Origin: Kuschelorhynchus macadamiae
Lineage: Eukaryota; Arthropoda; Insecta; Coleoptera; Curculionidae
Direction: 5' to 3'
Assembly (NCBI GenBank): GCA_030620095.1
Contig: JAUTXW010000349.1
Span: 720,001-784,000 of the forward strand
Length of the DNA stretch: 64,000 nt
Both the position numbers and the translations under genes were made by a program. Positions 33,318 through 46,423 of the stretch are shown in pieces; the stretch's first letter is position 1; each line of letters opens with the position of its first letter. The notes under the pieces are model-generated. The model ran no database searches, had not been told where the DNA came from, and was given only the letters and a program-made list of their open reading frames with translations.

Positions 33318-36300
33318 ATGGAATTTAATAAGGTATATATGAAGTCTGCTGTATGGCTTAACTTAGAAACATATGTCAATCTGTTAACAAGCTATGACCC
33401 TTCTAAATGTATAGATAAACCACCTATCAAACCAGAACCAACCGATATTTATATTTTCAAAGCTACAACTAAATGTGAAAGCGACGACTAGAAATCTGAT
33501 CAGTACCAATGGAGATACAGAGGTTTTACAGACTTACCACGCAAAAAAGGCCAAGTCCGGTGTTTTTATTATAAAACTTTTCATGGCTTTGGATTTTATA
33601 GACGAGCTTATATGCTCATTAATGATGGTGACGTCAGCAAAACTACTGTTATAATTCATTACACTGGTTCTAAAGCAAATGCTCGTGATGCACCTCACGG
33701 AAATCGTAAAAAGAATAAACATATTAAACATGTTATGACTGCAAAGTCTCAGTTACTAAAACAAAAAACGCACATAAATGAGCATCCTAATTCAGTCTAC
33801 AAAAAGTTAAGTGCTGAAGAAGTAGACCCCGCACATATTCCTGTTTTACTTCCAAGAAATAGAATTGAAGTCAGTAATACGATTTTCAAAGAAAGAGAGC
33901 GTAAGATGTTGTCAAGCGACGATATGGTAGGCTTGTACCTTTTAGAACAAGAACTTGAAGATTTTATTCGGGAACTTAAACTCTTACCTCATTTTTTGTC
34001 CGTTTTTTTCAGTGACGATATGGTAAAAACATTTTTGAAATTCGAGGAACAGGTTACATTATTTTATGATACGACTTTTAATTTGGGCGATTTCTACGTT
34101 AGTCCCTTAACCTTTAAACATCCTTACTTTTCGGGTAACCCAGTAATTCCTTTAGCTTATGCGATCCATCATACAAAGGAAACAAAAGTTCATGAAAACT
34201 TTTTTGAGTGTATTGTTCAATACTGCTCAAATATAAAACATGGAAGAATAGTAACTGATCGGGAACCTGCAATAGTTAAAGCTATAGAAAATATATTACC
34301 AGATTGTAAACACTTTTTCTGTTGGAACCATATCAAACACGATATCAAAAACTGGGTAAAGAAACAGAAAAACACAGAGAAATTTGATTATAATATTTAC
34401 ACCGCTCATGTAACAGACTTACTGGAAAGTGATTCCGAAATGGATTTTAACAACAAGTATAATCTAATGTCGTCTCATTGGAGCAAGCCATTCAAGCAAT
34501 ATTTTGACAAATACCTATATAGTGCAATAAAGACCAGTGGGAAATGGATGTTGGAAAAAAAGAATTTATATACTCCTGGAAGTGGAATAACTATAAATCC
34601 TGCCGAAAGTTACAATTTAGTTTTGAAAAGATTTTTGGGGAGAAAAGAGGTTAAAGCTCAAGTTTTAGCTCTATGCCTTTATCAACTGGATTTGTTCTAT
34701 AGAAAAGAACTAGCCAAGGGCTATTGTAATCTAGGCAATTATTCTCTTTTAGATGATTTTCAATACTTGGTGCAAAATCCAAATAGTGTTTTTTTTTCCA
34801 AAACAACATTTACCGCTTGATAAGCTACCCTACTTATTTCAAAACAAAGATTTACTACCAAAAACTCAACCTGAAGATGATGATGAAGTGCCTTATACAA
34901 AATTTTCTGCAGCAAAAATGATAATTATGCAAGGAAGTGTAACTCTGGTCTCAGAAGAACAAGTTTTTGTACTAACTACGCCAAACGAAAAAAAATTTTT
35001 AGTAACGCTTTACCCTAAAGAGACCTGTACTTGCAAGGCCATGAGAAAATGTCATCACATTGAAGCAGTTCAATTGTCTATAGGAAATAAGAGACATATG
35101 CAGAAGAATGTTAAGCTTTGCACTATTATAAGAAGAAAGAGAGGGCACAGGTAACCAAGTTAAATTGTATAATTAATTTGACGTAGTTATGCAAAAAGGA
35201 ACCAATCTACAAAACGGTTAAAATGAGTTTTTTGTACCAAATGATACCTAATAATCAGTCCTTTACTCTGCAAAATGGGGACACAGGGTTTTAATGTTAT
35301 TATTTGGAAGAATCACAGCAAATCCTTAAAAAGTAATTTCAAGTTTTACAAAAAAAAGAGCCAAGTAGCTTGGTTCCTTTTTAATATTGCTATTTTATGT
35401 TAAGTGTGGGTTGGTTCCTATTTGATTATTGCCTTTTTCTTTTATATTATGTGTGGGATAATATCCGAGTTATATATCTTTTTATGGGTTTTTGGGTTTA
35501 CATATTTCAGTGGTAAATAAAGCATGTCTGATATTTTAACAAAAAATAAGGGGCGGGGTTAAAAGTGGTTGAGTGATAAAAATTTTAATTTTATTAAATT
35601 AGTCCATTTTTCTGCCGTTTTTTGGATGTTTAGATACCTGCATACAGTTTTCAATTTAATAAAAACCTATATTTTATTAAAATCATACAGATTTTAATAT
35701 TGGGCGGTAAAAAAGAAAGGGGGTTGAAATTTGATTTTTTTAAAGGTCGAGTTGTATGTCGTTTTACGGCTTTTTTTGAATATAGATTCTAATTTTAAGA
35801 CCCATTTTGCATTTTTGTATTCGTAATAACCTCCCCGCGAATTCCGTCTGTGTGTCTGTCTATCTGCCGATGTGTTCGTGGCATACTTCAAAGAGTACTT
35901 ATATGATTGACATAGCTGAAAAACTATTAATCCGGCTGTAACTTTAAATTTTGGTAAAAAATTAAGGGTTATATATGAAGATAACATGCTTGTAAAAATC
36001 TAATATGGCGAAAGAAAATGGTGACCTATCAAAATGTAAAAAAATATTCCTTAAAAACTACTTAACCAAAATTTGGTAGGAAATAATGGTTCAAAAAAAT
36101 CAATGCAAAAAAAACTACTTCATCGATTGTTCACAAATTTTCCACAAAATAAAGTGTTATCTACGGATAAACTTTGGTATGATTCCAGCATGCCGTAGCG
36201 GAATGGCGGTCTAATTAAATGTTTATAAAACCGTTCTGAAAAATTGCTTATTCAATTAATTTTTAAATTTACAAAAAAATTAAGTGGTAAAAAATTAAAA

Positions 36301-37990
36301 ATAAAGTAGTAAAACTTTGGCGTCGAGATGTTATGGTGAAAAAAAATGGCTATTTAATTTAAATTTTAAAATATTAGTAGGTATTTGATCTGCTTATAAA
36401 GGTATTACCAAATAAATTATATGTATATATAAACAATATTATATGTGTGAATTCCTGTGTTAAGTAGGAAAGTTCCGGGTGAACTAACTTTACCGATTTT
36501 TTTCTAGTTGGATTACTTGAATAATTTGTCTACTAACTCCAATAGCGGTTTAAATAAATTTTAATATTAATTTGAAGACTATTTTAATTAGTTAAAGATT
36601 CTTAAAAATTCGAAAATTGCACATTATGTTCCAAAGTTTTAAAACGTGACGTTATCTTTAGTAATGTTGAATTATTCGACATTCACATATTGGTTGTTTG
36701 TGATTTTTTAGATCTGGCAGAAAAGGTGCCCCTGAAAAAATCACAGTGGTAGAAGCGGCAAAAGATTCTGACATAAAAATATCACAGGATTCCGAAATGG
36801 GTACCACGTTGATAATACCAACAGTAACTTCAAAAGGTTTAGTTAAACGCCGATTCTTAGCACCGTTTACTTCGACACCTATTTCACATACATTCTTAGA
36901 ACATGAAAATTCAAAAAATGAGACGGAAACCGCTTTTGACAACTGCGACATATCATCTATCGATAGTGCCCATGAATCTAAAGATGTCGACTGCTTGGAT
37001 TACACTAAACAATTTAAACTAGATAACAACAAGCAGGGTATTATATTTGGTAGGATAGTTTATCCCTCTGATCTTACATGTCTAACAAGGGCATGTAGCA
37101 CAAAAGAACGGTATCTGCATGACTCAGTTGTAGATGCCTACATGGCGTATTTAACAAAATCGTTAAAAATAAAACAATCTGTTAATATTTTTCCGATTGA
37201 GGGACATATAACAAATTTTATTAACTTTGAACATAGTTTTTATAATGCAGTTCATTACTTTTTAAAATATGGATTAATAGATCAAGATATTTTGTTAATT
37301 CCACTCATAAAAAATGAACATTTTGTATTAATTATTTTGCTAAAAAAATATAGTTTGGTTCTTTATTTAAACGGCATTGATAGCACAATTGTTCATAAAA
37401 ATGAAATAGTCTTTTTGCTCCATGTTTATCAGTTTGTCAGTGAAATAAAAGAAATATTTTTCAAAAATGAGTGGAAACTGTATATTCCTAAAGATTTACC
37501 AAAACAGTATACTTCCTATGATTGTGGTGTATACGTCTTAATGTTTTCAGAAGTATTAGTAAGTGGTTCAGCTGAAATACTTAAACATCATTTTCAAAAG
37601 TCTACAAAAAATTACAGGAAACACATTGAGAGTACAATAACTGAATTACTGTACACTAGCACACCAGATTTTCGGAGCTATGCATACAATAAAAAAAATG
37701 TGAATGAAAAAATTAAATCATTTCATGGAAATATTATTTTAAATGAATTAGATACACTAGCATATTTCAGTGATGTAAAATCATCTTCATTACTTTTTTT
37801 GCAAAATGTAGTAACCCATTACTGGGATGAAAAAACCGAATCTTACTGTCATGTTGGTCCTGAAAAATGCACAAATATAATGCAGGAAATGATTTTATGT
37901 CAATTGTGTTACCACTGGTATCATGCTAATTGCGTAGGATTGAATAAAAAACCCAAACATTTTATTTGCTTAGAATGCAACCATGACTGA
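33318..37990 (+). pseudogene. MULE transposase fused by splicing to a Ulp1 protease and PHD-like finger; one stop and one frameshift
   Basis: Exon 1 (33318-35150) encodes an aromatic/Cys N-terminal DNA-binding-like region (WRYRGFTD, C-FYYKTFHGFGF), a MULE catalytic core (FYDTTFNLGDF, VTDREPAI, NPAESYNLVLKRF for D, D, E) and a SWIM finger (CTCKAMRKCHH). A GTAACC donor at 35151 and TTTTTTAG at 36711 join in phase to exon 2 (36712-37990). Exon 2 carries a C48/Ulp1-like domain with His at 37319, Asp in NGID, Gln at 37505 and Cys at 37523 (YDCGVYVL), and a C-terminal Cys/His finger (LCQLCYHWYHANCVG). Ulp1 proteases cut SUMO-like modifiers, and capture by MULEs is known in plants. Defects: an in-frame TAG at 33489-33491, and a one-base slip in a T9 run near 34788-34797. 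TIRs were not found. Confidence 0.8.
35151..36711 (+). other. Large intron of the MULE-Ulp1 gene
   Basis: Bounded by CACAG|GTAACC and GATTTTTTAG|AT. It contains a GTCTGTGTGTCTGTCTATCTG phrase at about 35845, of the same dispersed-repeat type as 51649-52092, and AT-rich sequence otherwise. No gene inside. Confidence 0.65.
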
Positions 37991-38379
37991 TTTACCAATA
38001 TGTTTTTGCGTTAACTGTAATTTAAACTGTATTTGTTTGTATATTATTTTTATTTTATTTTATTTGTAACGTGATAATTTCGGACTTATAGCATGCTAAT
38101 AATAATATTAAACTATTTAAATAATTATATAATAAACAAATTTTTAGATAATAATACTACTAAATATTAATCATTTTTGAATTTACAATTTTGCTTTCCT
38201 ATCACGTTTGTCTTTTAAAACTACGAAAACTTCTTTTAATGCACTATGGATTTAATATGTTAATGATTATTCTTGTGCGATTCTGCCGTTTCGATTTTTA
38301 GAGAACAGAATTTTGGATTCAGTTAGTGCGAACTGAAATAAAACAAGTATATTAGAATTACACTGTATAGGTCCGCGCA
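37991..38379. other. AT-rich 3' flank of the MULE-Ulp1 gene
   Basis: No gene. AATAAA-like signals occur near 38130 and 38337. Confidence 0.35.
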
Positions 38380-41230
38380 ACTGATCGATGTGTCACGACA
38401 TCTCCAGGCCTCGTTTATCAATAGCCTGGCTTACGGTTCGATTATCGATTTTTCTGTCGTTAATTTTGGAAAGGTACCGCGGTGGAAGTGGACGGTCGGG
38501 GCAGTTTCCTCGGTCTCCTGCACACATCGCAGTATTCTATCAGGCGCATTTGGTCGTATCGTAGGTTCCTACAAAAGAGGGCGCTACATTGTCAATTTTG
38601 GGAAAGAATTATTCAGATGAGTCGGATGCATTATGGCAGGTCTAGATTTTGTTATTATTTTCGAGGGCTTACAATGGTGTAATTTGGGGTTCTTTTGGAA
38701 TGCCCAAGTATAGTTTTGTGAGTGATTTTTTATGATAAGTTTTCCGGTAATATTGCCCTCCGTGATGCCGACGTATTTCTAGTCATTTCTAGTTTTATCG
38801 ACCGGTTCCTGTGGTTACAACAGCAATCTGTGACCGTAGTTGCCGGATCATGAATAAGTTTCCGATCCCGTGACTGCAGAATTTTTATATCGGATGTGAC
38901 ATTTTACCTGACTGTGGCTCTGAAACAATGAATTTTATATATTGTTTCTATTTCTCGGATTTGACCTTTGGATATTTAATTGACGGATATTTGCTGTGCC
39001 TTTGGTGTTAAGTATGACTGGTTGCTTATTGATAAAGAATTGAAGTCTTAACTAGGATTTTATGAGTGGAATCGTGGCAACATGGCGAGACATTTTGGAC
39101 CTGTTGCTCCAAAAATTTGTTCCTGCTTGGTAAGTCTCAAGTCAGCAGTGTGGTGCGCGGTCCATTTTCTGATGCCTTCATCATAATTTTCAAGTAGAGC
39201 CTGGCTTGATCGTATTTACGAGATTTATTGATGAGCATCTTTTGCGAAATAGTTCCTGTTTGGATTTGAAAGTTCTAAAGTTGTTATTCGGGCACTTTGG
39301 GGTTTTTTTTGGACAGAGGAAGTTCGCACCCACGAGGGAGAATTGTGAAAATGGCCGCCACACTCTAAAATCCTCGTTCCACCATCTTTAGAGGATATCC
39401 TCCTGCTGACTTGCCATATTGGCACCTGGAATAGCAGATTCCGGTGAGTTTTTGTATATTTGATTATTTAATAATATGATAATGCCCGTGTATGGTTCTT
39501 AGTGGCCATTTCCATGACCATACGCCATTTTGTTGAACATCTTCGGTCTGGGTTGACATTTTATTTCTTTAAATTTAGAGTCAAGACTTCGTAAGGAGCC
39601 CACTGCACTTGTCCAGACCATCGACAACCACTCGTTGATTCCGTTTCTAGCATTAGGCAACTGCTAGACCCAGACTCCATTTTGGTTAGAAAACCCTCAG
39701 AAGGAGGTAATATTATTTTATTTGCATATTTTATTTAATTTTTGTTTACATTTTGGGCTATATTTGGATATGGTTTAATGTTTGCTAAGGGATGTTTTCT
39801 CTTTAGGGTTTTTTTTTTTGGTTTGGATATTATTCCAAGGGATTTCCGTCACGACGACGATCAAGTCCTGGAATTTGGATTTTTCTTTGGATCAGTTATT
39901 GGGATTGCCAACTTGCCTGACCAGGCAAGAGACTCACTTTCAGCATCGGAGCTGGTGCTGCTCCCACCTGTATACGCCTGAGTCCAGGTGACATTTCTTC
40001 GCCTGAAGGTCTGAACAGCTAACGGCCACAGCTATTGGAGGACGTCCAGATAAGTAACCGTAGCAAATAATTAAAATTTCAACTATTATATCTTTTGCAA
40101 GCTAAATTCCTCGATACAGTCAATTAGCCAATTTATTAATTTGTTCTTCATATTTACAAATTCAAATTTAAATTAATTTTTCTCACTAAAAATCAAAATC
40201 TATTTACTAATTTTAAACTAAACTTTTTACCTTATTATTGAGCTGACTGGCTTATCGAGTGGCCTTTAATAACTTGTTTTGATTCTATTTATAATTTTTG
40301 ATGTATTTCACTGACTTGTATTTGATTTTGCACTCACGATTTATGGCGTCATAATATCGACCGTGGTACTATATTTTTATATATTCCTGCATACTGTTGA
40401 CCATTGTCATATTTATATTTTTTTTATTATTCATTTTCTTGTGTACAATATCGATTTCTCTTAAGCTGCAGGTAATTTTAATAATTAAGATTAGAAGCTT
40501 AGTACATATTATAGCTGTATCGCTGTTGGCCCGCGTTTGGACCATACCTACATATACTATTATTGTACTTGAAATAACTTTTGAAAAAAAAAACAAAAAG
40601 AACAACTTATTTGATATTAGTATATGATTTCAAACAAAATTTTGCGTTTTACTGCTGCTACCTACCTACAAGTGAGACCCTCATATCTTAATTAATTATT
40701 TGGTATTCTGTGAAGGTAAGCTCATTGGTATAAGATAATATTTTGGTTTTTCGTTGCTTGGAATCGCTAGAGTTGTGCAACACTGGGCGATAATTCGTAA
40801 TTATTATCGGCCTAGTACTTCCTTAATTTATTTGATAAAGTAGAGTAATAATTAATTACGTGGCGCAAAATATTTAGATCTTAACCCAGCCCTTCTCCAC
40901 TGTTGCTGTCGGCCTCTACTATTATTCTCCCCAGCTTGTTCCAACTCTTAGGGTCTCCAACGCCTTGATGAATTCGAAATTCAGTATACTTTATTGATCA
41001 TTAAATAAATATCCGGTAAGTGAAAATTTTTGTGCCATATATTAATTAAATTTATGTTTTTTTAGAAAATAAACTCTAATATATATATATATGATTTATT
41101 TGTTATTTTATTTCAATTATGTTGCGCTTCGTAAAACTAGTCTTTATATATATTTTGTTTCGTTTACATTTATTTTAAAGTTTATATTTTAAAATATCAT
41201 AATCGACTTTTCTTAGACTACCTTTAGGCC
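38380..41230. other. Compositionally distinct, G+C-richer tract without recognised genes
   Basis: From about 38380 to 40050 the sequence is visibly richer in G and C than its surroundings, yet the frames are short (up to 79 aa) and resemble no family known to me. Several splice-donor-like GTAAGT sites occur (39130 and 41013), as well as AATAAA near 41001. It could be a decayed retroelement, a non-coding transcript or a diverged host gene. I could not find LTRs or long repeats in it. An (AT)6 run lies at about 41080. Confidence 0.3.
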
Positions 41231-41641
41231 CGCTACTCACTATTTGCTTCGATTTATTAATTCACATGCATGAACGCATTGACTGTACATTATTATAACA
41301 CTAAACCAGATTTACCAGTAAGCTCATGAGACAGTAAGTCTATCTTACACCGTGGTTGTATTACACCAATTTAGATGATTTTTTTTAAATGAAAGTCTCT
41401 GGTTACCGAATACCGATACCGTTCAACCAACACCCGCATAGGCGACACTACCAAAATATATCGTTTTACATGCACGGTGGGTGTTGCGGCACGCTTGTTA
41501 GTTTTATTTAATTCGTCCACATGGATTTCATGTACTTTGCGAGTGCTTTGCATAATAAATGGCCGCGCAACGAATTGCATGGACAAACGAGAACCACCTC
41601 CACACTATGCGGAACGAATCGGCGAATAGTGAGTAGCGGGA
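41231..41641. mobile_element. MITE with CCCGCTACTCACTATT ends
   Basis: The left end CCCGCTACTCACTATTTGC (41231) and right end GCGAATAGTGAGTAGCGGG (ending about 41640) are near-perfect inverted repeats. The ~410-bp interior has no conserved frame. Flanks (TTTAGG and ATCAAG) show no obvious duplication, so the family is uncertain. Confidence 0.65.
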
Positions 41642-42469
41642 TCAAGGGCTAAGTATCGTAAGACTTAAGCTAAATGTCGTTAAGTATGCTATATCTATCT
41701 GTTTTTCCTTTACTTATACGTATAACAAATAGTAGTGCCACCGTATATTTAACGAAATACGGTGGTAGTGCTAATAAAAATACGTTTAATATTATTAATA
41801 TTATTTGTTACCTGTTTTGAACATTGTGAGTCAAGTTAATCTAGGCTTTTTTGCATTTTACTAACTCGGTTTTTTGGGAAATTAAATGATTTTTTTTAGT
41901 GTCACGTGAATGCAAAAATTCTCAATGTAATGTAGTTTGGCTCACAGTGCAAGTGCATATAGTGGTTTGTAATAAATTAGTTAGGATTAGGCTTAAACTT
42001 TTAAAACAGTTTTAAATATTAGTAAGGAGTAGGTACTTGAAAACCTATGAATATTTCTGTAAACAATACATAAATGATAAGTAGATTTATTTTTATTATT
42101 ATTATAAAAAAGTTTGAGTTTTATTCTACTATGTTAATTATTTATTTAAATTCTAGAATAAAAATGTTTTGCATTTTGCATGAAAGACTAGTCTCTTCTT
42201 AAATCACTCGATAAGTCTGAAATGTTTTACTGAATATATTTTTATATTAAATGTGTATTAAAAAGTTATTTATTATATCTTTTTAAATCCCTATCAACAT
42301 TGCAAACAAAATGCCGGGTTAATGTAAAAAAAAGTAACTCAGTAACTTTAAGAAAATTTAGTTTGTAGTTTTCGTAAACACAACTATTTTTAAATCAATT
42401 ATCATATCATTTAAATAGCGTTAGAAACATTTTTTAATTTAACGACTGTACAATTCATGTAAAAGAGGA
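41642..42469. other. AT-rich stretch without recognised gene
   Basis: A phrase CACCGTATTTAACG and a near-inverse CGTTAAATACGGTGG occur at 41740-41765, a short hairpin of about 12 bp per arm. Nothing else is seen. The final ~40 bases (TTTAACGACTG) match the far edge of array 1. Confidence 0.35.
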
Positions 42470-44590
42470 TTAGAGAAAATTCGTTTATGGCAGCACAAAG
42501 CTTTTAAAAAGCCTGTTCCAAATGTAAAGTTTTATTAAATTTGAATAAAAATTGGCGATGACAGCACCCTTTTTCCCTAAAAGTACAGGAGTAAAGTGGG
42601 TCCTATGGGCCTCATAGAGAAAATTTGTTTATGACAGCAGAAGGTAATCATAAAGCTTGTTCCAAATATGAATTTTTATTACATTTGAATAAAAATTAGC
42701 GGTGACAGCACGTTTTTTCTCTAAAAGTACTGGAGTAAAGTGGGTCCTAGGGGCCTCTTAGAAAAAATTCGTTTAAGACAGCATAAAGTAAACATAAAGC
42801 TTACTCAAAATATAAAGTTTTATTAAATTTGAATAAAAATTAGCGGTGACAGCACGATTTTTCTCTAAAAGTACAAGAGTAAAGTGGGTCTTAGGGGCCT
42901 CTTAGGGAAAATTCGTTTATGGCAGCATAAAGCTATTAAAAAACCTGTTTCAAATGTAAAGTTTTATTAAATATAAATAAAAATTGGCGATGACAGCACC
43001 CTTTTTCCCTAAAAGTACAGGAGTAAAGTGGATCCTAGGGGCCTCATAGAGACAATTTGTTTATGACAGCAGAAGGTAGTCATAAAGCCTGTTCCAAAAA
43101 TGATTTTTTATTGAATATGAATTAAAATTAGCGTTGACAGCACGATTTTTCTCTAAAAGTACTGGAGTAAAGTGGATCCTAGGGGCATCTTAGAGAAAAT
43201 TCGTTTATGACAGCATAAAGTAAACAAAAAGCTTGTTCAAAATGTGAAGTTTTATTAAATTTGAATAAAAATTGGCGGTGACAGCACGATTTTTCTCTAA
43301 AAGTATAAGAGTAAAGTGGGTCTTAGGGGCCTCTTAGAGAAAACTCGTTTATGGCAGCATAAAGCTATTAAAAAGCCTGTTTCAAATGTAAAGTTTTATT
43401 AAATTTGAATAAAAATTGGCGATGACAGCACCCTTCTTCCCTAAAAGTACAGGAGTAAAGTGGGTCCTAGGGGCCTCATAGAGAAAATTTGTTCATGACA
43501 GCAGAAGAAAATCATAAAGTCTGTTCCAAATATGAATTTTCATTGAATATAAATAAAAATTAGCGGTGACAGCACGTTTTTTCTCTTAAAGTACTAGAGT
43601 AAAGTGAATCCTAGGGGCCTCTTAGAAAAAATTCGTTAATAACAGCATAAAGTAAATATAAAGCTTGTTCAAAATATAAAGTTTTATTAAATTTGAATAA
43701 AAATTAGCGGTGACAGCACGATTTTTCTCTAAAAGTACAAGAGTAAAGTGGGCCCTAGGGGCCTCATAAAAAAAATACGTTTATGGTAGCATAAAGCAAT
43801 CATAAAGCTTGTTCCAAATGTAAAGTTTTATTAAGTTTGAATTAAAATTAGCGGTGACAGCACGTTTTTTTCTCTAAAAGTACAGGAGTAAAGTGGATCT
43901 TAGGGGCCTCTTAGAAAAAATTCGCTTATGGCAGCATAAAGCTATTAAAAAGCCTGTTCCAAATGTTAAGTTTTATTAAACTTAAATAAAAATTGGCGAT
44001 GACAGCACCCTTTTTTCCTAAAAGTACAGGAGTAAAGTGGGTCCTAGGGGCCTCATAGAGAAAATTTGTTTATGACGGCAGAAGGTAATCATAAAGCCTT
44101 TTCCAATTACGAATTTTTATTAAATTTGAATAAAAATTAGCGGTGGCAGCACGTTTTTTCTCTAAAAGTACAAGAGTAAAGTGGGTCTTAGGGGCCTATT
44201 AGAGAAAATTCGTTTATGGCAGCATAAAGCTATTTAAAAGCCTGTTCCAAATGTGAAGTTTTATTAAATTTTAATAAAAATTGGCGATGACAGCACCCTT
44301 TATCCCTAAAAGTACAAGAGTAAAGTGGGTCCTAGGGGCCTCATAGAGAAAATTTGTTTATGGCAGCAGAAGGTGATTATAAAGCCTGTTCCAAATATGA
44401 ATTTTTATTAAATTTGAATAAAAATTAGCGGTGGCAGCACGTTTTTTTCTCTAAAAGTACTAGAGTAAAGTGGGTCCTAGGGGCCTCTTAGAGAAAATTC
44501 GTTTATGACAGCATAAAGTAAACATAATGGTTGTTTAAAATATGAAGTTTTATTAAATTTGAATAAAAATTAGCGGTGACAGCATGTTTT
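42470..44590 (-). repeat. Satellite array 2, 144-bp monomers in inverse orientation (~15 copies)
   Basis: The same monomer as at 7960-10905, read on the other strand (AGCGGTGACAGCACG and GGCGATGACAGCACCC variants). The GGCGATGACAGCACCC variant recurs about every third monomer (about 42555, 42990, 43420, 43995, 44285), so a higher-order unit of about 430 bases is likely. Array edges match those of array 1: ATTTTGACCATCAAATTAT at the 44590 side and TTTAACGACTG at the 42440 side. Confidence 0.95.
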
Positions 44591-45165
44591 GTATTTTGAC
44601 CATCAAATTATTTTCTCCCCTCAGAAAGAAAACAATTTTGCACATTTGTTCCATTTATAAACGGAGTATTTTATTATTTTAATATACATTCGGGTTTCGC
44701 GCAATACTGATTTGGTCTTATTAAGCCCTGTTTTATTAACGTTTTAATTAAGTAAAATTTTGAAGTGAAGGTAAGTAGATTTTAATAACAATATGAAATT
44801 CTTAAGAATTTTCAAGCCTAGTTTTCAACGTGAAAATTTTCTATAAAGTGTTTTGGGTTTAAAATGACACAACTCGTTTATTTTTTCATTTTGAGATTAA
44901 AAATTATTATTTTAACGTTAGAAAAATTGAAACATTGAGGTTTTATCGTAAATTGAATGTGTTTACCGATTACTTAATTGTTTGGACTTTAATTAAAGGC
45001 AAAAACCATTTTTATTAAATATAAATTGACATCTACCAAATACGTTTCTCGCAGAATTTTAAATTTAAGTGTACCAATTTTGATCTCTTAATTAAAACAG
45101 GATCCTTCATCTAACTTCCTTTCTTTTGTGGCTCAGTTATTATTGCACTTAGAATACTATGTACA
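44591..45165. other. Right flank of array 2
   Basis: The first 40 bases are shared (inverted) with the left flank of array 1. The rest is AT-rich, with no gene. Confidence 0.4.
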
Positions 45166-46161
45166 GGGTGTTCCGACGAGGGCTGAACAGAGCTTATTTT
45201 TTACTTTCTTTGTATTTTTGAGAAAATCCAAAATAGCCAATCGATTTATTTAACTCTGTAGAATTCAAAAATATTAAGAAAAAAGCAATTAAATTAAAAA
45301 CAAAAGACTTACGGCATGGATAGACTGTTTTTTAAATGGAATATATACGATTTTTCGAAAATTCCCAGTTTTTCACTGGGATGATTTTTTTTATACATTT
45401 CAACGCTTTTCTTTATAATTTTAGGTTGAACAGATTAACCTGTTATTTTATCACATTAAGTCCCTTCAATATCAACAGAAACATAATTTTATTCAGAAAT
45501 TGCTAATTTATTGTTCTGTCATGTAGAGATTTACTTTCTTCAAACAAGTCTTTTTATTCTTAAGATTATATTTAGACACTGACATATTTCTATGAAAATT
45601 AAAATAAAATATATTTTTGTTGACATTGACGGGACTTAAACGTAATTACACTTTATTCCATCCGTTATAAAATATCAGGTTGAACAGGTTGGCCTAAAAT
45701 TATAAAAAAAAGCATCTTAACGTTAAAAATGTTAACCATAACAGACGTAAAAAACTGCGTATTTTCTAAAACTCGTATAAAAACTTTAACCGTTACAATC
45801 CTTAAAAAAAACAGTCCACCCATGCCATAAGTCTTTTGTTTTTGATAAGCTATCTTATTAGTCGAAGAACGCTGTATTATAAGTGTCAAAAAAACGCCAG
45901 TGAAGCAAGAAGAACATACATTGCCAATTTTCATAGAAATGTATCCGTTTTTTTGTTTGACTGGCATCATAAGATAGCTTATCAAAAACTAAGATAGAAA
46001 TGCGAAATTAATTTGCTCTAGGTCCAACAGTTCAGGTGCTATGACGACTCAAAGAAGCAAAAATGTCAATTTCCAAACATCAATAAATCAGACAGTTGAA
46101 GATAGACATATAGTACCCTTATTAAAAAACAGTTAGAATTGATCATAGAATCCAAAAATGT
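45166..46161. other. Orphan CAGGGTGTTCC end and flank of the big hAT nest
   Basis: TA-CAGGGTGTTCC at 45166 looks like a mariner-type left end and is followed at about 45335 by TTTTTTAAATGGAA, as in the palindromic elements. No matching right end was found. A TAAGCTATCTTA-type inverted pair lies at 45848/45972. No gene. Confidence 0.45.
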
Positions 46162-46423
46162 GATAATATCAGGGTTCGAAAATATCACGATATATTTGAA
46201 AATATCATATCATATGATATATATCGGATATATATCCAATTTGTCTAAAGGAAAAATAAGTTATTAAACACAAGAAAATTATGTATTTTATACAAACCCA
46301 TTAATACAAAGGAACACAAAACCATATTCTACATAAAAAAATACAGGAACACAACATAAACATTACATTTAACAACAATTGAACAATTGAAAATATTTTA
46401 AAAATAAATATAAACACTGACAA

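Noticed and set aside
39206..39991. Several 60-79-codon frames on both strands
   Set aside because: They overlap each other in different frames, have no motif, and are not supported as genes; the region is noted as a compositional island only.
41371..41586. 71-codon minus-strand frame
   Set aside because: It lies within the ~410-bp MITE at 41231-41641; no conserved domain.
45166..46161. A complete mariner-type element starting at 45166
   Set aside because: No matching right end could be found on either side of the hAT insertion.
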